A stretch of DNA of 55,058 bases from an uncultured Oscillospiraceae bacterium (GCA_944385475.1 CALWXJ010000057.1:1-55058), one strand, 5' to 3'. Shown: positions 16,629 to 25,975, numbered from the stretch's first letter. The notes: generated by a model not told the origin, from the letters alone. Made by a program: numbers and translations.

Positions 16629-17696
16629 ATGATAGAAAAATTGAGGGACATTGCCCTGCGGCGGGAAGACCTGGAGACACAGCTGACAGACCCCGCCGTT
16701 TACAGTGACCCGCAGCGTCTGCGGACCATTCAAAAAGAGCTGAAGGATCTCCACCCCATTACCACCGCCTATGAGGCCTATGTGCAGGCGGAGAGGGCCC
16801 TCCAGGAGGCCCAGTCCATGCTCCACGACCCGGATCTGCGGGAGCTGGCTCAGGAAGAACTTGCGGCCGCCAAGACAGAGCTGGAGCGGCTGGAGCGGGA
16901 GCTGACAGTGCTGCTGCTGCCCCGGGACCCCTGGGACGGCCGCAATGTTATTTTGGAGGTGCGGGGCGGCGTTGGCGGCGAGGAGGGGGCGCTGTTTGCC
17001 CGGTCGCTTTTGCGGATGTACACTATGTATGCGCAGCGCCGGGGCTGGAAGACAGAGATCATCTCCCTGAGTGAGACAGAGCTGGGCGGCGTGAGAGAGG
17101 GCAGCTTGCTGATTGAGGGAGAGGACGTGTTCTCCCGCTTAAAATTTGAAAGCGGCGTACATCGGGTCCAGCGGGTGCCGGAGACAGAATCAGGAGGACG
17201 GATCCATACCAGCGCCGCCACGGTGGCAGTTTTGCCGGAGGCGGAGGAAGTGGATGTGGAGATCCAGCCCAAAGACCTGCAGATCGACACTTACCGCTCT
17301 TCTGGCGCCGGCGGGCAGCATGTCAATAAAACCGAGTCCGCCATCCGGATTACCCACTTGCCCACCGGCATTGTAGTGGAGTGCCAGGATGAGCGCAGTC
17401 AATATAAAAACAAGGACAAGGCCATGAAGGTCCTGCGTTCCAGACTGTACGATCTGGAGCGGCAAAAACAAACGGATGCTCAGGCCTCGGACCGGCGAAG
17501 TCAGGTGGGCAGCGGCGACCGCAGCGAGCGCATCCGCACCTACAATTTTCCCCAGGGACGAGTGACGGATCACCGGATCGGGCTGACGCTCTATCAAATT
17601 GACGCTGTTATGGATGGGGATTTGGACGGCCTTTTGGACGCGCTGATCACTGCCCACCAGGCGCAGAAGCTCCAGCAGGGAGAGCATGGATCATAA
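16629..17696 (+). CDS. prfA: Peptide chain release factor 1
   Basis: A 355-residue class I release factor that ends translation at UAA and UAG. The GGQ motif that triggers peptide release is at residues 228-230, and the stop-codon-reading tripeptide is PET (184-186), the PxT form of RF1 rather than the SPF of RF2. The prmC methylase that modifies the GGQ glutamine is not adjacent, unlike in many Bacillota, and must lie elsewhere. Next downstream is the TsaC-CoaE fusion gene. Confidence 0.97.
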   Translation: MIEKLRDIALRREDLETQLTDPAVYSDPQRLRTIQKELKDLHPITTAYEAYVQAERALQEAQSMLHDPDLRELAQEELAAAKTELERLERELTVLLLPRDPWDGRNVILEVRGGVGGEEGALFARSLLRMYTMYAQRRGWKTEIISLSETELGGVREGSLLIEGEDVFSRLKFESGVHRVQRVPETESGGRIHTSAATVAVLPEAEEVDVEIQPKDLQIDTYRSSGAGGQHVNKTESAIRITHLPTGIVVECQDERSQYKNKDKAMKVLRSRLYDLERQKQTDAQASDRRSQVGSGDRSERIRTYNFPQGRVTDHRIGLTLYQIDAVMDGDLDGLLDALITAHQAQKLQQGEHGS

Positions 17697-17807
17697 AGAC
17701 GGACAAAGACGCGGAGATAAGGCCATGGGAGCAGATGAAACAAATCCTGCTTGATCAAAGGCGGATGGGCAAAATTTCCAAGGATGAAAGAAATAGAGGC
17801 GAAGGAT

Positions 17808-19481
17808 ATGCAGACAATTTACTATGACCTGCGCAATACGAAGGGGCAGCAAAAAGAAGTGGCGGATAAGATCTATGCCGCGGCCAAGATCCTGCGGGAA
17901 GGAGGCCTGGTGGGCATTCCCACGGAAACGGTGTATGGGCTGGCGGCCAATGCCCTGGATCCCGCGGCGGTAAAGCGTATTTTTGAGGCCAAGGGACGTC
18001 CCCAGGACAACCCTCTGATCCTTACCATTCCAGGCCCCCAATGGCTGCCCCGGTATTGCGTGGATATTCCGCCTCTTGCCTATATGCTGGCCCGGAAGTT
18101 CTGGCCCGGCCCTTTGACCATGATCCTCAAATGCAACCGGGAGGTGGTGCCGGATATCATTACCGCCGGTTTGGATACCGTGGCGGTTCGGTGCCCGGAT
18201 CATCCGGTGACGCTGGCCATTATCCGGGAGGCGGGGATCCCCCTGGCTGCGCCCAGCGCCAACTCCTCCGGCAGGCCCAGCTGCACCACCGTGCAGGATG
18301 TGCTGGAGGACATGGATGGAAAGATCGAGGGCGTTGTGGATGGCGGCCCTTGCCAGGTGGGGGTGGAGTCCACTATTTTGGACCTGACTTGCACACCGCC
18401 CCGGCTGCTGCGTCCCGGCGGGCTGCCCATGGAGGATCTGGAGCGCCTGATGGGGAAGATCGACGTGGACAAGGCGGTGAACGCTGCCCTGGCGGAGGGA
18501 GAGCAGCCCAAGGCCCCGGGGATGAAATACCGCCACTATGCGCCCAAGGCGCCGGTAACGGTGGTCACCGGCGCGCCGGAAAAGTCTGCGGGGGAGATCC
18601 AGCGCCGGGCTCAGCCGGGAGACGGGGTAATCTGCTTTGACGAATACGCCGACTGCTTCCGGGAGCAGGTGGTGAAGACCCTGGGAGCCAGCGATGACAA
18701 GGCCACCCAGGCCCAGCGGGTGTTTGACGCCCTGCGGTCCTTCGACAGCTGCGATGTCCCCCAGATCTATGCCCAGTGCCCCGACAGCCGGGGACTGGGT
18801 CTGGCGGTGGCCAACCGGCTGAAAAAGGCGGCGGGTTTCCATGTGGTCAATGCTGACCGGGTGCGGGTGATTCTGGGTCTTACCGGCGGCACCGGCGCGG
18901 GAAAGACCAGCGCTCTGCAAGCCATTGAGGATATGGGGGGCACTGTTTTAGACTGCGACGCCATCTATTATGACTTGCTGCAAAACAGTCAGCCTATGCG
19001 CAACGCCATCAACGAGCTGTTCCCCGGCTCTTTCCAGGCTGACGGCACCCTCAACCGCAAAAAACTGGGGCAGGAGGTCTTTGCCCAAAAAGACCGCCTG
19101 GAAAAATTAAATGAGATCGTCTATCGGTTTGTCCTGCCGGAGCTGCAGCAGCGGCTGGAAAAGGAAGACGGCCTTGCAGCGGTGGACGCCATCAATTTGA
19201 TCGAAAGCGGCGCCGGGCAGCTTTGCGACTGCACGGTGGCAGTGACGGCTCCCATGGAGCTCAGGGTCCGGCGCATTATGGCCCGGGACCACATTCCTGA
19301 GGAATACGCCCGGTTACGCATCTCCGCGCAAAAGCCAGATGAGTATTATCGCGGCAAGTGTGATGTGGAGCTGGCCAATGCCGCGGACTCTCCGGAGCAG
19401 TTCCGAAAAGAGGCGCGGGAGTTTTTCACCCGCCTGGTGGAGAAGATCGCAGAGGAGAAGCGGGGAAGCAGCCAGGGATGA
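17808..19481 (+). CDS. Fused L-threonylcarbamoyladenylate synthase (Sua5/TsaC) and dephospho-CoA kinase (CoaE)
   Basis: A 557-residue protein with two complete enzymes. Residues about 10-200 are a YrdC domain (PTETVYGLAANAL, KGRPQDNPL, SANSSGRPS) and about 230-340 a Sua5 C-terminal domain with the GMKYRHYAPKAP signature; this half makes threonylcarbamoyl-AMP from threonine, bicarbonate and ATP for t6A. Residues about 352-557 are a CoaE kinase (P-loop GGTGAGKT, then DCDAIYYDLL and LRISAQ), which phosphorylates dephospho-CoA in the last CoA step. There is no stop or ribosome site at the junction (about nt 18860). Start: ATG 17808 after AGAGG; ATG 17784 and TTG 17751 are alternatives. tsaB and tsaE of the same t6A pathway are at 7-8 kb. 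Confidence 0.93.
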   Translation: MQTIYYDLRNTKGQQKEVADKIYAAAKILREGGLVGIPTETVYGLAANALDPAAVKRIFEAKGRPQDNPLILTIPGPQWLPRYCVDIPPLAYMLARKFWPGPLTMILKCNREVVPDIITAGLDTVAVRCPDHPVTLAIIREAGIPLAAPSANSSGRPSCTTVQDVLEDMDGKIEGVVDGGPCQVGVESTILDLTCTPPRLLRPGGLPMEDLERLMGKIDVDKAVNAALAEGEQPKAPGMKYRHYAPKAPVTVVTGAPEKSAGEIQRRAQPGDGVICFDEYADCFREQVVKTLGASDDKATQAQRVFDALRSFDSCDVPQIYAQCPDSRGLGLAVANRLKKAAGFHVVNADRVRVILGLTGGTGAGKTSALQAIEDMGGTVLDCDAIYYDLLQNSQPMRNAINELFPGSFQADGTLNRKKLGQEVFAQKDRLEKLNEIVYRFVLPELQQRLEKEDGLAAVDAINLIESGAGQLCDCTVAVTAPMELRVRRIMARDHIPEEYARLRISAQKPDEYYRGKCDVELANAADSPEQFRKEAREFFTRLVEKIAEEKRGSSQG

Positions 19482-19545
19482 TAGCAGCATGAGGTAAGCG
19501 AATGATCAGGCGGCATTCTGCCACCTGGGGAAAGGAATGTGCAAT

Positions 19546-20940
19546 ATGAGTGATGAGATCAAGGAACTGAAGAAGAAACTTCTCTCAGGGAGAAAAAACG
19601 GCTATGACCGCCTTAATCCGGCGGAGCTTGGTATGATGGAGGAGTACTGCCGGGACTATATGGCCTTTTTGGACCGCAGTAAAACAGAGCGCATGTGCGC
19701 CCGGGAGGCCATCCGGCTGGCCCAGGCCGCAGGATATCAGCCCTACAGCCGGGGAATGGAGGTCAGACCCGGGGACAAGTTCTATGTCTGCAACCGGGGC
19801 AAATCGGTCCTGCTGGCCCATGTGGGGCGTCAGCCGCTCTCCGAAGGGGCGCAGATCGTGGCGGCCCACATCGACTCTCCCCGTCTGGACTTGAAGCCCA
19901 ATCCCCTGTATGAAGAGAGTGAGATGGCCTTTTTCAAGACCCATTATTATGGCGGAATCCGGAAATATCAGTGGGTCACCATCCCGCTGGAGCTCCACGG
20001 TGTGGTAGCTAAAACCGACGGCAGCGTAGTAGAAGTGAACATCGGCTCCGATCCGGGGGACCCCCGCTTGGTGATCACGGATCTGCTGCCCCATCTGGGA
20101 CAAGAGCAGAATAAAAAGCCTCTGGGAGAGGCGGTGCCTGGAGAGAGCCTGAATCTGCTGGTGGGCAGCCGCCCCATTGGGGACGAGGAGGACAGCGGCA
20201 GAGTCAAGCTGGGGGTGATGCAGCTGCTCTATGAAAAGTACGGTATCACAGAAGACGATTTTACCTCCGCGGAGCTGGAGGCGGTCCCCGCCTCCAACGC
20301 CTGCGAGATCGGGCTGGACCGCTCCATGTTGGGCGGGTACGGTCACGATGACCGGGTGTGCGCCTATGCCGCGCTGCGGGCGCTGCTGGATCTGAATCAA
20401 ACGCCGGAGCGCACGGCGGTGTGTGTTTTGGCGGACAAGGAGGAGATCGGTTCCGACGGCGTCACAGGCATGCAGTCCGCCGCGTTCGACACGTTTATGG
20501 AGGATCTGTGCCAGGCGCAGAATGTGCCGGTGCGGGCCTGCTTTGAGCAGTCCTTCTGCCTCAGCGCCGATGTGACGGCGGCCTACGATCCCGATTATGC
20601 CGATGTGTATGAAAAGCGCAACGCTGCATTTATCAATTACGGCGTGGGCCTTTGCAAGTACACCGGCGCCCGGGGAAAATCCGGCGCTTCTGATGCCGAT
20701 GCTGAGACGGTGGCCTATATCCGGGCGCTCTTTGACGAGGCGGGCATCGTCTGGCAGATCGCCGAGCTGGGAAAAGTGGATGCCGGCGGCGGCGGGACGG
20801 TGGCTGTCTATATGGCCAATCGCAATATCACCACGCTGGATGCCGGTGTGCCGGTATTGAGTATGCATGCCCCCTTTGAGGTGGTGGGAAAGCTGGATTG
20901 CTATGAGACCTACCGCGGCATGCAGATGGTGCTGCAGTAA
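19546..20940 (+). CDS. M18-family aminopeptidase
   Basis: A 464-residue zinc aminopeptidase (aspartyl aminopeptidase/aminopeptidase I family) that trims N-terminal residues from peptides in the cytoplasm. Metal and catalytic residues are visible in AAHIDSPRLDLKP (His), GHDDRV (Asp), DKEEIGSDG (Glu-Glu), SADVTAAYDP (Asp) and SMHAPFE (His). Two nearby ATGs exist; I chose 19546 because GGGGAAAGG is about 10 bases before it, whereas the first ATG (19537) abuts that site. It follows the TsaC-CoaE gene by 64 bases and is closed by a very strong hairpin. Confidence 0.93.
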   Translation: MSDEIKELKKKLLSGRKNGYDRLNPAELGMMEEYCRDYMAFLDRSKTERMCAREAIRLAQAAGYQPYSRGMEVRPGDKFYVCNRGKSVLLAHVGRQPLSEGAQIVAAHIDSPRLDLKPNPLYEESEMAFFKTHYYGGIRKYQWVTIPLELHGVVAKTDGSVVEVNIGSDPGDPRLVITDLLPHLGQEQNKKPLGEAVPGESLNLLVGSRPIGDEEDSGRVKLGVMQLLYEKYGITEDDFTSAELEAVPASNACEIGLDRSMLGGYGHDDRVCAYAALRALLDLNQTPERTAVCVLADKEEIGSDGVTGMQSAAFDTFMEDLCQAQNVPVRACFEQSFCLSADVTAAYDPDYADVYEKRNAAFINYGVGLCKYTGARGKSGASDADAETVAYIRALFDEAGIVWQIAELGKVDAGGGGTVAVYMANRNITTLDAGVPVLSMHAPFEVVGKLDCYETYRGMQMVLQ

Positions 20941-20959
20941 GGGGCGGTTCCCCCACAGC

Positions 20960-21003
20960 GCGCGCAGCGCCCGCCAAATTTGGCGGGCGCTGCGCGCTTA
21001 CTT
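20960..21003 (+). terminator. Very stable hairpin after the M18 gene
   Basis: GCGCGCAGCGCCCGCCAAA paired with its exact complement (20960-20978 with 20980-20998), nearly loopless, followed by a T-poor CTTACTT tail. Probably a terminator in spite of the weak U-tract. Confidence 0.75.
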
Positions 21004-21056
21004 ATGGAGTCCTCCTGTTCCCTCAGGCCGTGTCCGCCGGGAGCGGGCATTGTGAT

Positions 21057-21092
21057 CCCTAAATATTTTCAGAAAAAGAAAACTTTTTAGGG
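21057..21092. repeat. AT-rich imperfect inverted repeat upstream of pheB
   Basis: CCCTAAATATTTTC and GAAAACTTTTTAGGG form an imperfect inverted repeat that ends 8 bases before the -35 box of pheB. Possible operator; function unknown. Confidence 0.4.
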
Positions 21093-21100
21093 CATTGGTG

Positions 21101-21129
21101 TTGCATCTCCACACAAAATATGGTAGGAT
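21101..21129 (+). promoter_or_regulatory. Promoter of pheB-hom-lysC
   Basis: TTGCAT, 17-bp spacer, TAGGAT, 40 bases before the pheB start. Confidence 0.6.
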
Positions 21130-21168
21130 GATCGAGCAAAAAGACAAATGACCACAGGAGGCGGACGA

Positions 21169-21609
21169 ATGGCGGGGGTTACGAAATACTACATTGTAGC
21201 GGCAGACGCACTGCCGGAGATCTTTATCAAAGTGGCAGAGGCCAAGCGGATGATGCAGACCGGGGAGGCTGAAACGGTGGGTGCCGCCACAAAAATGGCG
21301 GGTATCAGCCGCAGTGCCTTTTATAAATATAAGGACTCCGTACAGCCCTTTACCGACATGAAGGCAGAGCATATCATCACATTTTATGCCATGCTGAAAA
21401 ATATCTCCGGGGTGCTGTCCCGGGTGCTGGCGGTGTTTGCGCAATCCGGGGCCAATATTTTGACCATCAACCAGAGCATTCCCACCAATGGCTGTGCGGC
21501 GGTGACCATCTCCGCTGAGACTTCCGCTATGGATGAGTCCATTGAGCAGCTCTTGGGAGATGTGTTGGCGCTGGAAGGCGTGATTAAATTTGAGATTCTG
21601 GCCGGATGA
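21169..21609 (+). CDS. pheB: PheB-type ACT domain protein (UPF0735)
   Basis: A 146-residue protein: an N-terminal helical segment with a helix-turn-helix look (residues 25-55, GAATKMAGISRSAFYKYKD) followed by an ACT domain (about 70-144, VLSRVLAVFAQSGANILTINQ). ACT domains bind amino acids. In Bacillota this protein sits beside phenylalanine or homoserine genes; its biochemical role is not firmly established. The ATG at 21169 follows AGGAGG; an in-frame ATG at 21148 precedes that site. hom follows by 38 bases. Confidence 0.88.
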   Translation: MAGVTKYYIVAADALPEIFIKVAEAKRMMQTGEAETVGAATKMAGISRSAFYKYKDSVQPFTDMKAEHIITFYAMLKNISGVLSRVLAVFAQSGANILTINQSIPTNGCAAVTISAETSAMDESIEQLLGDVLALEGVIKFEILAG

Positions 21610-21647
21610 AATGGCGGGGAAAACAATAAAAAGAGAGGGAGACAAAA

Positions 21648-22832
21648 ATGATCAAGATCGCAGTAATGGGTTTAGGCACGGTTGGCACCGGCGTCGTGAA
21701 GGTGGTGGAGGCCAATGAGACCCCCATTTACCATAAATTGGGAGACAAACTGGAGGTAAAGACGGCCTTGGTGCGCCGCTTTAAGGAAAACAGCCCCTAC
21801 CGCTCTTTGATGACAGATCAATTCTCTGATATTGAAAACGATCCTGAGATCGCCGTGGTGGTGGAGACCATTGGCGGCGTGGACGCGGCCTATACGTATA
21901 CCAAGCGGGCCCTGTGCGCGGGCAAGCATGTGGTCACTGCCAACAAGCAGTTGGTGGCAGAGCACGGCTGCGAGCTGCTGCGCCTGGCAAAAGAGCACCA
22001 TGTCAATTATCTCTTTGAGGCCAGTGTGGCCGGCGGCATTCCTATCTTGCATCCCCTGACCCAGTGCATGGCCGCCAATCGAGTGGATGAGATTTATGGC
22101 ATTCTCAACGGTACCACCAACTACATTCTCACCAAGATGGTGCGGGAGGGGGCCACGTTTGCCGATGCGCTGAAAGAGGCCCAGGAAAAGGGCTATGCAG
22201 AGGCAGACCCCACGGCGGATGTGGAGGGGATCGATGCAGGGCGGAAGACCTGTATCCTGTCTGATCTTGCCTTTGGCCACCAGACCGATCCGTCCGTGGT
22301 CCCCATGGAGGGAATCAGCCGCATTGACCTGAAGGATGTGGAGATCGCCGAAAAGGCAGGTTACCGCATCAAACTGCTGGGCCGCTGCCTGCGGCTGGAG
22401 AATGATGGGCGCACCGCCTATGTCGCCCCCCATGTGATCCCCGTGGACAACCCCATTGCCGGCGTGGAAGATGTATTCAATGCCGTGGTGGTCCGTGGCA
22501 ATGCCACCGGGGAAGTGATGTTCTATGGAAAGGGTGCCGGCGAGCTCCCCACTGCCTCTGCGTGTGTGGCGGATGTCATTGAGGCGCTGCAGGCTACTCC
22601 CGGCCGGCCTGAGATCAGCTGGGATGATAACACGGATGGTTTCCGGGACCCGCTGGAGCTCACCAGTTCCTATTATGTCCGGGTAAAGGGCGCACCGTCG
22701 GAGAAATTCGGGGACGTGAAAATTTTGTCTCAGGAGGCAGGCCAGAGCGCTTTTATCACCTCTGCCATGACAGGCCATGAGATCCAGTCCCTTACAGCTG
22801 ACGCTCTGGCCTGCCTGCGGGTCCTGGCGTGA
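21648..22832 (+). CDS. hom: Homoserine dehydrogenase
   Basis: A 394-residue NAD(P)-dependent enzyme reducing aspartate semialdehyde to homoserine for threonine and methionine. The dinucleotide fold GLGTVGTG (residues 7-14), VTANKQLVAEH, GILNGTTNYIL and EADPTADVEGIDAGRK catalytic segment are intact. Typical Bacillota Hom is about 430 residues with a C-terminal ACT domain for feedback control; here the last 50 residues begin like one (SSYYVRVKG) but lack the usual PGVLAKIA helix and are too short. Feedback control is therefore probably altered. Between pheB and lysC in one apparent operon. Confidence 0.95.
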   Translation: MIKIAVMGLGTVGTGVVKVVEANETPIYHKLGDKLEVKTALVRRFKENSPYRSLMTDQFSDIENDPEIAVVVETIGGVDAAYTYTKRALCAGKHVVTANKQLVAEHGCELLRLAKEHHVNYLFEASVAGGIPILHPLTQCMAANRVDEIYGILNGTTNYILTKMVREGATFADALKEAQEKGYAEADPTADVEGIDAGRKTCILSDLAFGHQTDPSVVPMEGISRIDLKDVEIAEKAGYRIKLLGRCLRLENDGRTAYVAPHVIPVDNPIAGVEDVFNAVVVRGNATGEVMFYGKGAGELPTASACVADVIEALQATPGRPEISWDDNTDGFRDPLELTSSYYVRVKGAPSEKFGDVKILSQEAGQSAFITSAMTGHEIQSLTADALACLRVLA

Positions 22833-22897
22833 GTTCCCTTCCGCACACTGGTGCGTATGATGGAACGGACCCATTTTAAAGCAGAGAGGGTAACAGC

Positions 22898-24109
22898 ATG
22901 AGTTTGATCGTACAGAAATTCGGAGGCAGCAGTGTCCGGGATGCCCAGCGCATCAAAGGAGTTGCCGCCATTATCGCGGAGACGTACCTGGGGGGCAATG
23001 ATGTCATCGTGGTCCTCTCCGCACAGGGAGATACCACTGATGACTTGCTGGCCAAGGCGGAGGAGATCAACGACCATCCCTCCAAGCGGGAGATGGATAT
23101 GCTCTTGTCCGCTGGAGAGCAGGTCTCCGTGGCTCTTTGCGCCATGGCGCTGGAGAGCATGGGACTGCCCTGTGTTTCTCTGACAGCCTGGCAAGTAGGC
23201 ATCCATACCAACAGCGTCCATCGTGAGGCGCGGATCAAAAACATCGACTCTGAGCGGATCCGCATGGAGCTGGATCAGCACCGCATCGTGCTGGTGGCCG
23301 GCTTCCAGGGGATCGACCGCAAGGGGGATATCACAACGCTTGGCCGCGGGGGGTCAGATACCAGCGCGGTGGCGCTGGCAGCCGCCTTCCGGGCGGACCT
23401 TTGCCAAATTTACACGGACGTGGACGGCATCTATACCACGGATCCCCGCATCGTCCCCAACGCCCGCAAATTAAAAGAGATCAGCTATGATGAGATGCTG
23501 GAGCTGGCCAGCCAGGGCGCGCAGGTCCTTCATAACCGCAGCGTGGAATTGGCCAAAAAGTTCCGGGTGGACCTGGAGGTTTTGTCCAGTCTGGAGCGCA
23601 AGCCCGGCACGAAAGTCAAGGAGGTCACGAAAGTGGAAAAAACCAATATTGCCGGCGTTGCCAAGGACGTCACTTTGGCCCGGGTGGCCCTGGTGGGTCT
23701 GCAGCATAACCCTGGTGTTGCCTTCCAGGTTTTTGATCTGCTGGGCAAGCATGGCATCAACGTGGATATTATTCTGCAGTCCATCGGACGGGAGGATACC
23801 AAGGACATTTCCTTCACCATCCATCGCAAGGACTTGGAAGAGTGCGAGCATATTTTGAATGAGCACAAGGAGACGCTGAAGTTTGATCACATCGAAACCG
23901 ACAGCGGGATCGGCAAGGTCTCCGTGGTGGGTGTGGGTCTGATGAACAACTGCGGCGTGGCCGCCAAGATGTTCGAGGCACTCTATGAAGCGGGCATCAA
24001 CATCCAGATGATCAACACCTCGGAGATCCGGGTGTCCGTCTTGCTGGACGAGGAGGATGTGAACCTGGCTGTCCGGGCCATTCACGCTAAATTTTTCGAC
24101 GAAGTGTAA
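22898..24109 (+). CDS. lysC: Aspartate kinase
   Basis: A 403-residue enzyme that phosphorylates aspartate, the entry to lysine, threonine and methionine synthesis. The kinase domain shows KFGGSSVRD (7-15), GRGGSDTSAVALAAAF and YTDVDGIYTTDPRIV; two ACT domains follow (about 265-330 and 345-403), the normal site for lysine or threonine feedback. Starts after AGAGAGGGT. It is the last gene of pheB-hom-lysC and is followed by a strong terminator. Which amino acid inhibits it cannot be read here. Confidence 0.96.
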   Translation: MSLIVQKFGGSSVRDAQRIKGVAAIIAETYLGGNDVIVVLSAQGDTTDDLLAKAEEINDHPSKREMDMLLSAGEQVSVALCAMALESMGLPCVSLTAWQVGIHTNSVHREARIKNIDSERIRMELDQHRIVLVAGFQGIDRKGDITTLGRGGSDTSAVALAAAFRADLCQIYTDVDGIYTTDPRIVPNARKLKEISYDEMLELASQGAQVLHNRSVELAKKFRVDLEVLSSLERKPGTKVKEVTKVEKTNIAGVAKDVTLARVALVGLQHNPGVAFQVFDLLGKHGINVDIILQSIGREDTKDISFTIHRKDLEECEHILNEHKETLKFDHIETDSGIGKVSVVGVGLMNNCGVAAKMFEALYEAGINIQMINTSEIRVSVLLDEEDVNLAVRAIHAKFFDEV

Positions 24110-24125
24110 TATATTGCGGCTTTCC

Positions 24126-24160
24126 AAGAGGGCGCCTGCCTGGGCAGGCGCCCTCTTTGC
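24126..24160 (+). terminator. Terminator after lysC
   Basis: A 15-bp stem (24126-24140 with 24143-24157) ending in CTCTTTGC. A second short hairpin, CCCTCCCTGAGGGAGGG, follows at about 24160-24176. Confidence 0.85.
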
Positions 24161-24256
24161 CCTCCCTGAGGGAGGGAACGGCTTGTAAAGAGGGCCCAAG
24201 GATGCTTTCAGACCTCTCCCAACGGGGCAAAAGGCAGGGAGAAAGCCAGAGAAACC

Positions 24257-24285
24257 TTTACTTTCTGCGGTTTTCATGGTAAAAT
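24257..24285 (+). promoter_or_regulatory. Promoter of the ACT/UPF0210 pair
   Basis: TTTACT, 17-bp spacer, TAAAAT, about 50 bases before the ACT gene. Confidence 0.55.
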
Positions 24286-24334
24286 GCCTCTGCTGTCAAT
24301 TTATACGGCTGCAGGCCTTTGAAGGAGGAACTAT

Positions 24335-24604
24335 ATGAACGCCATCGTCACTGTTGTGGGGCAGGACAAAGTGGGGATTATCGCCGCTGTGTGCGCCCTT
24401 TTAGCCGAGAACAATGTCAATATCCTGGATATCTCCCAAACCATTTTGCAGGGGTCTTTTACCATGGTCATGGCTGTGGATGTCAGCAAGGCAAAAACGT
24501 CGGTAGGGGATCTGCGGGGCCTTTTGGAGGCGCTGGGAGAGAAGATGGGGATCTCCATCCGCATCCAGCGGGAGGAGATCTTCGATGCCATGCACAGAAT
24601 CTGA
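24335..24604 (+). CDS. Stand-alone ACT domain protein (UPF0237)
   Basis: An 89-residue protein that is one ACT domain plus a helical tail. The N-terminal strand-loop-helix VTVVGQDKVGIIAAVCALLAE is the ligand-binding side, and the family resembles the ACT modules of GcvR. It would form dimers that bind an amino acid or other small ligand. Begins after GAAGGAGG. It lies 12 bases before the UPF0210 gene, an arrangement I recall as common in Bacillota and archaea and which suggests it regulates that partner. Confidence 0.9.
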   Translation: MNAIVTVVGQDKVGIIAAVCALLAENNVNILDISQTILQGSFTMVMAVDVSKAKTSVGDLRGLLEALGEKMGISIRIQREEIFDAMHRI

Positions 24605-24616
24605 GGGGGAACGGGC

Positions 24617-25975
24617 ATGATCAACGAAAAGGACATCCTCTCCACCATTGAGATGATCGACCAGCAGCATCTGGATATCCGCACCATCACCATGGGAATC
24701 TCCCTTTTGAGCTGCTGCGATGCCGATCCCGGGCGTGCCTGCGACAAGATCTATGAAAAGATCGTCCGTCAGGCCGCGAACCTGGTAAAGACAGGGGAGG
24801 ATATTGAGCGGGAATTCGGGATCCCCATCGTCAATAAGCGCATCTCTGTCACCCCTATGGCGCTGGTGGCTGCCGCCAGTGAGACCGAGGACTATGTTCC
24901 CTTTGCCATTGCCATGGACCGGGCGGCCAAAACCTGCGGTGTGGATTTTATCGGCGGATACTCCGCCCTGGTGCAGAAGGGAATGACAGCGGCAGATGAG
25001 CGGCTGATCCGAGCTATCCCGGAGGCGCTGGACCGGACGGACCTGGTGTGTTCCTCCGTCAATGTCGGCTCCACCAAGGCGGGCATCAATATGGATGCGG
25101 TGGCCCTGATGGGGCGTATCATCAAAGAAACTGCCCGCCGCACAGCGGACCGGGACGGACTGGGCTGCGCAAAGCTGGTGGTATTTTGCAACGCTGTGGA
25201 GGATAACCCCTTCATGGCCGGCGCCTTCCACGGTGTGGGGGAGGCGGAGAAGGTCATCAACGTGGGGGTCTCCGGCCCCGGCGTGGTGCACCACGCGCTG
25301 CAGTCCGTGAAGGGGCAGAGCTTTGATGTGGTGGCGGAGACGGTGAAGAAGACCGCCTTCCGGATCACTCGGATGGGGCAGCTGGTGGCCCAGGAGGCCA
25401 GCCGCCGCCTGGATACCCCCTTTGGCATTGTGGATCTCTCCCTGGCGCCCACTCCCGCTGTGGGAGACAGTGTGGCCCGGATTCTGGAGGAGATGGGCCT
25501 GGAGGTATGCGGCACCCACGGCACCACAGCGGCCCTGGCCCTTTTGAACGACGCTGTGAAAAAGGGCGGCGTTATGGCCTCTTCCAGTGTGGGAGGACTC
25601 TCCGGCGCCTTTATCCCCGTCAGCGAGGACGAGGGGATGATCGCCGCCGCCCGCAGCGGTGTGCTGTGTTTGGACAAGCTGGAGGCCATGACCTGTGTTT
25701 GCTCTGTGGGGCTTGATATGATCGCGGTCCCCGGAGACACCCCGGCGGAGACCATCTCCGCCATCATCGCCGATGAGGCGGCCATCGGGATGGTCAACTG
25801 CAAGACCACCGCTGTGCGGCTGCTTCCCGCCCCTGGAAAACAGGTGGGGGATACCATTGAGATGGGAGGACTGCTGGGCAGCGCACCGGTGATGCCGGTG
25901 CATCCCCAGTCCAGCGAAAGTTTCATTGCCCGGGGAGGAAGGATCCCCGCCCCCATGCATAGCCTGAAGAACTAA
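24617..25975 (+). CDS. UPF0210 (PFL-like, DUF711) protein
   Basis: A 452-residue cytoplasmic protein of the UPF0210/DUF711 family, named for a structural likeness to pyruvate formate-lyase-type barrels. Characteristic stretches are [26 protein letters not shown] near residue 95, [16 protein letters not shown] near 150 and a C-terminal [14 protein letters not shown]. The glycyl-radical loop and the paired catalytic cysteines of true PFL enzymes are not evident, so radical chemistry should not be assumed. Function unknown. Paired with the ACT protein. Confidence 0.88.
   Translation: MINEKDILSTIEMIDQQHLDIRTITMGISLLSCCDADPGRACDKIYEKIVRQAANLVKTGEDIEREFGIPIVNKRISVTPMALVAAASETEDYVPFAIAMDRAAKTCGVDFIGGYSALVQKGMTAADERLIRAIPEALDRTDLVCSSVNVGSTKAGINMDAVALMGRIIKETARRTADRDGLGCAKLVVFCNAVEDNPFMAGAFHGVGEAEKVINVGVSGPGVVHHALQSVKGQSFDVVAETVKKTAFRITRMGQLVAQEASRRLDTPFGIVDLSLAPTPAVGDSVARILEEMGLEVCGTHGTTAALALLNDAVKKGGVMASSSVGGLSGAFIPVSEDEGMIAAARSGVLCLDKLEAMTCVCSVGLDMIAVPGDTPAETISAIIADEAAIGMVNCKTTAVRLLPAPGKQVGDTIEMGGLLGSAPVMPVHPQSSESFIARGGRIPAPMHSLKN

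Noticed and set aside
17689-17757. 22-codon frame overlapping the end of prfA
   Set aside because: It has a plausible start but no conserved features; more likely leader sequence of the TsaC-CoaE gene.
24617-25975. Glycyl-radical enzyme call for the UPF0210 gene
   Set aside because: The RVxGY-type glycine loop and adjacent catalytic cysteines are missing.
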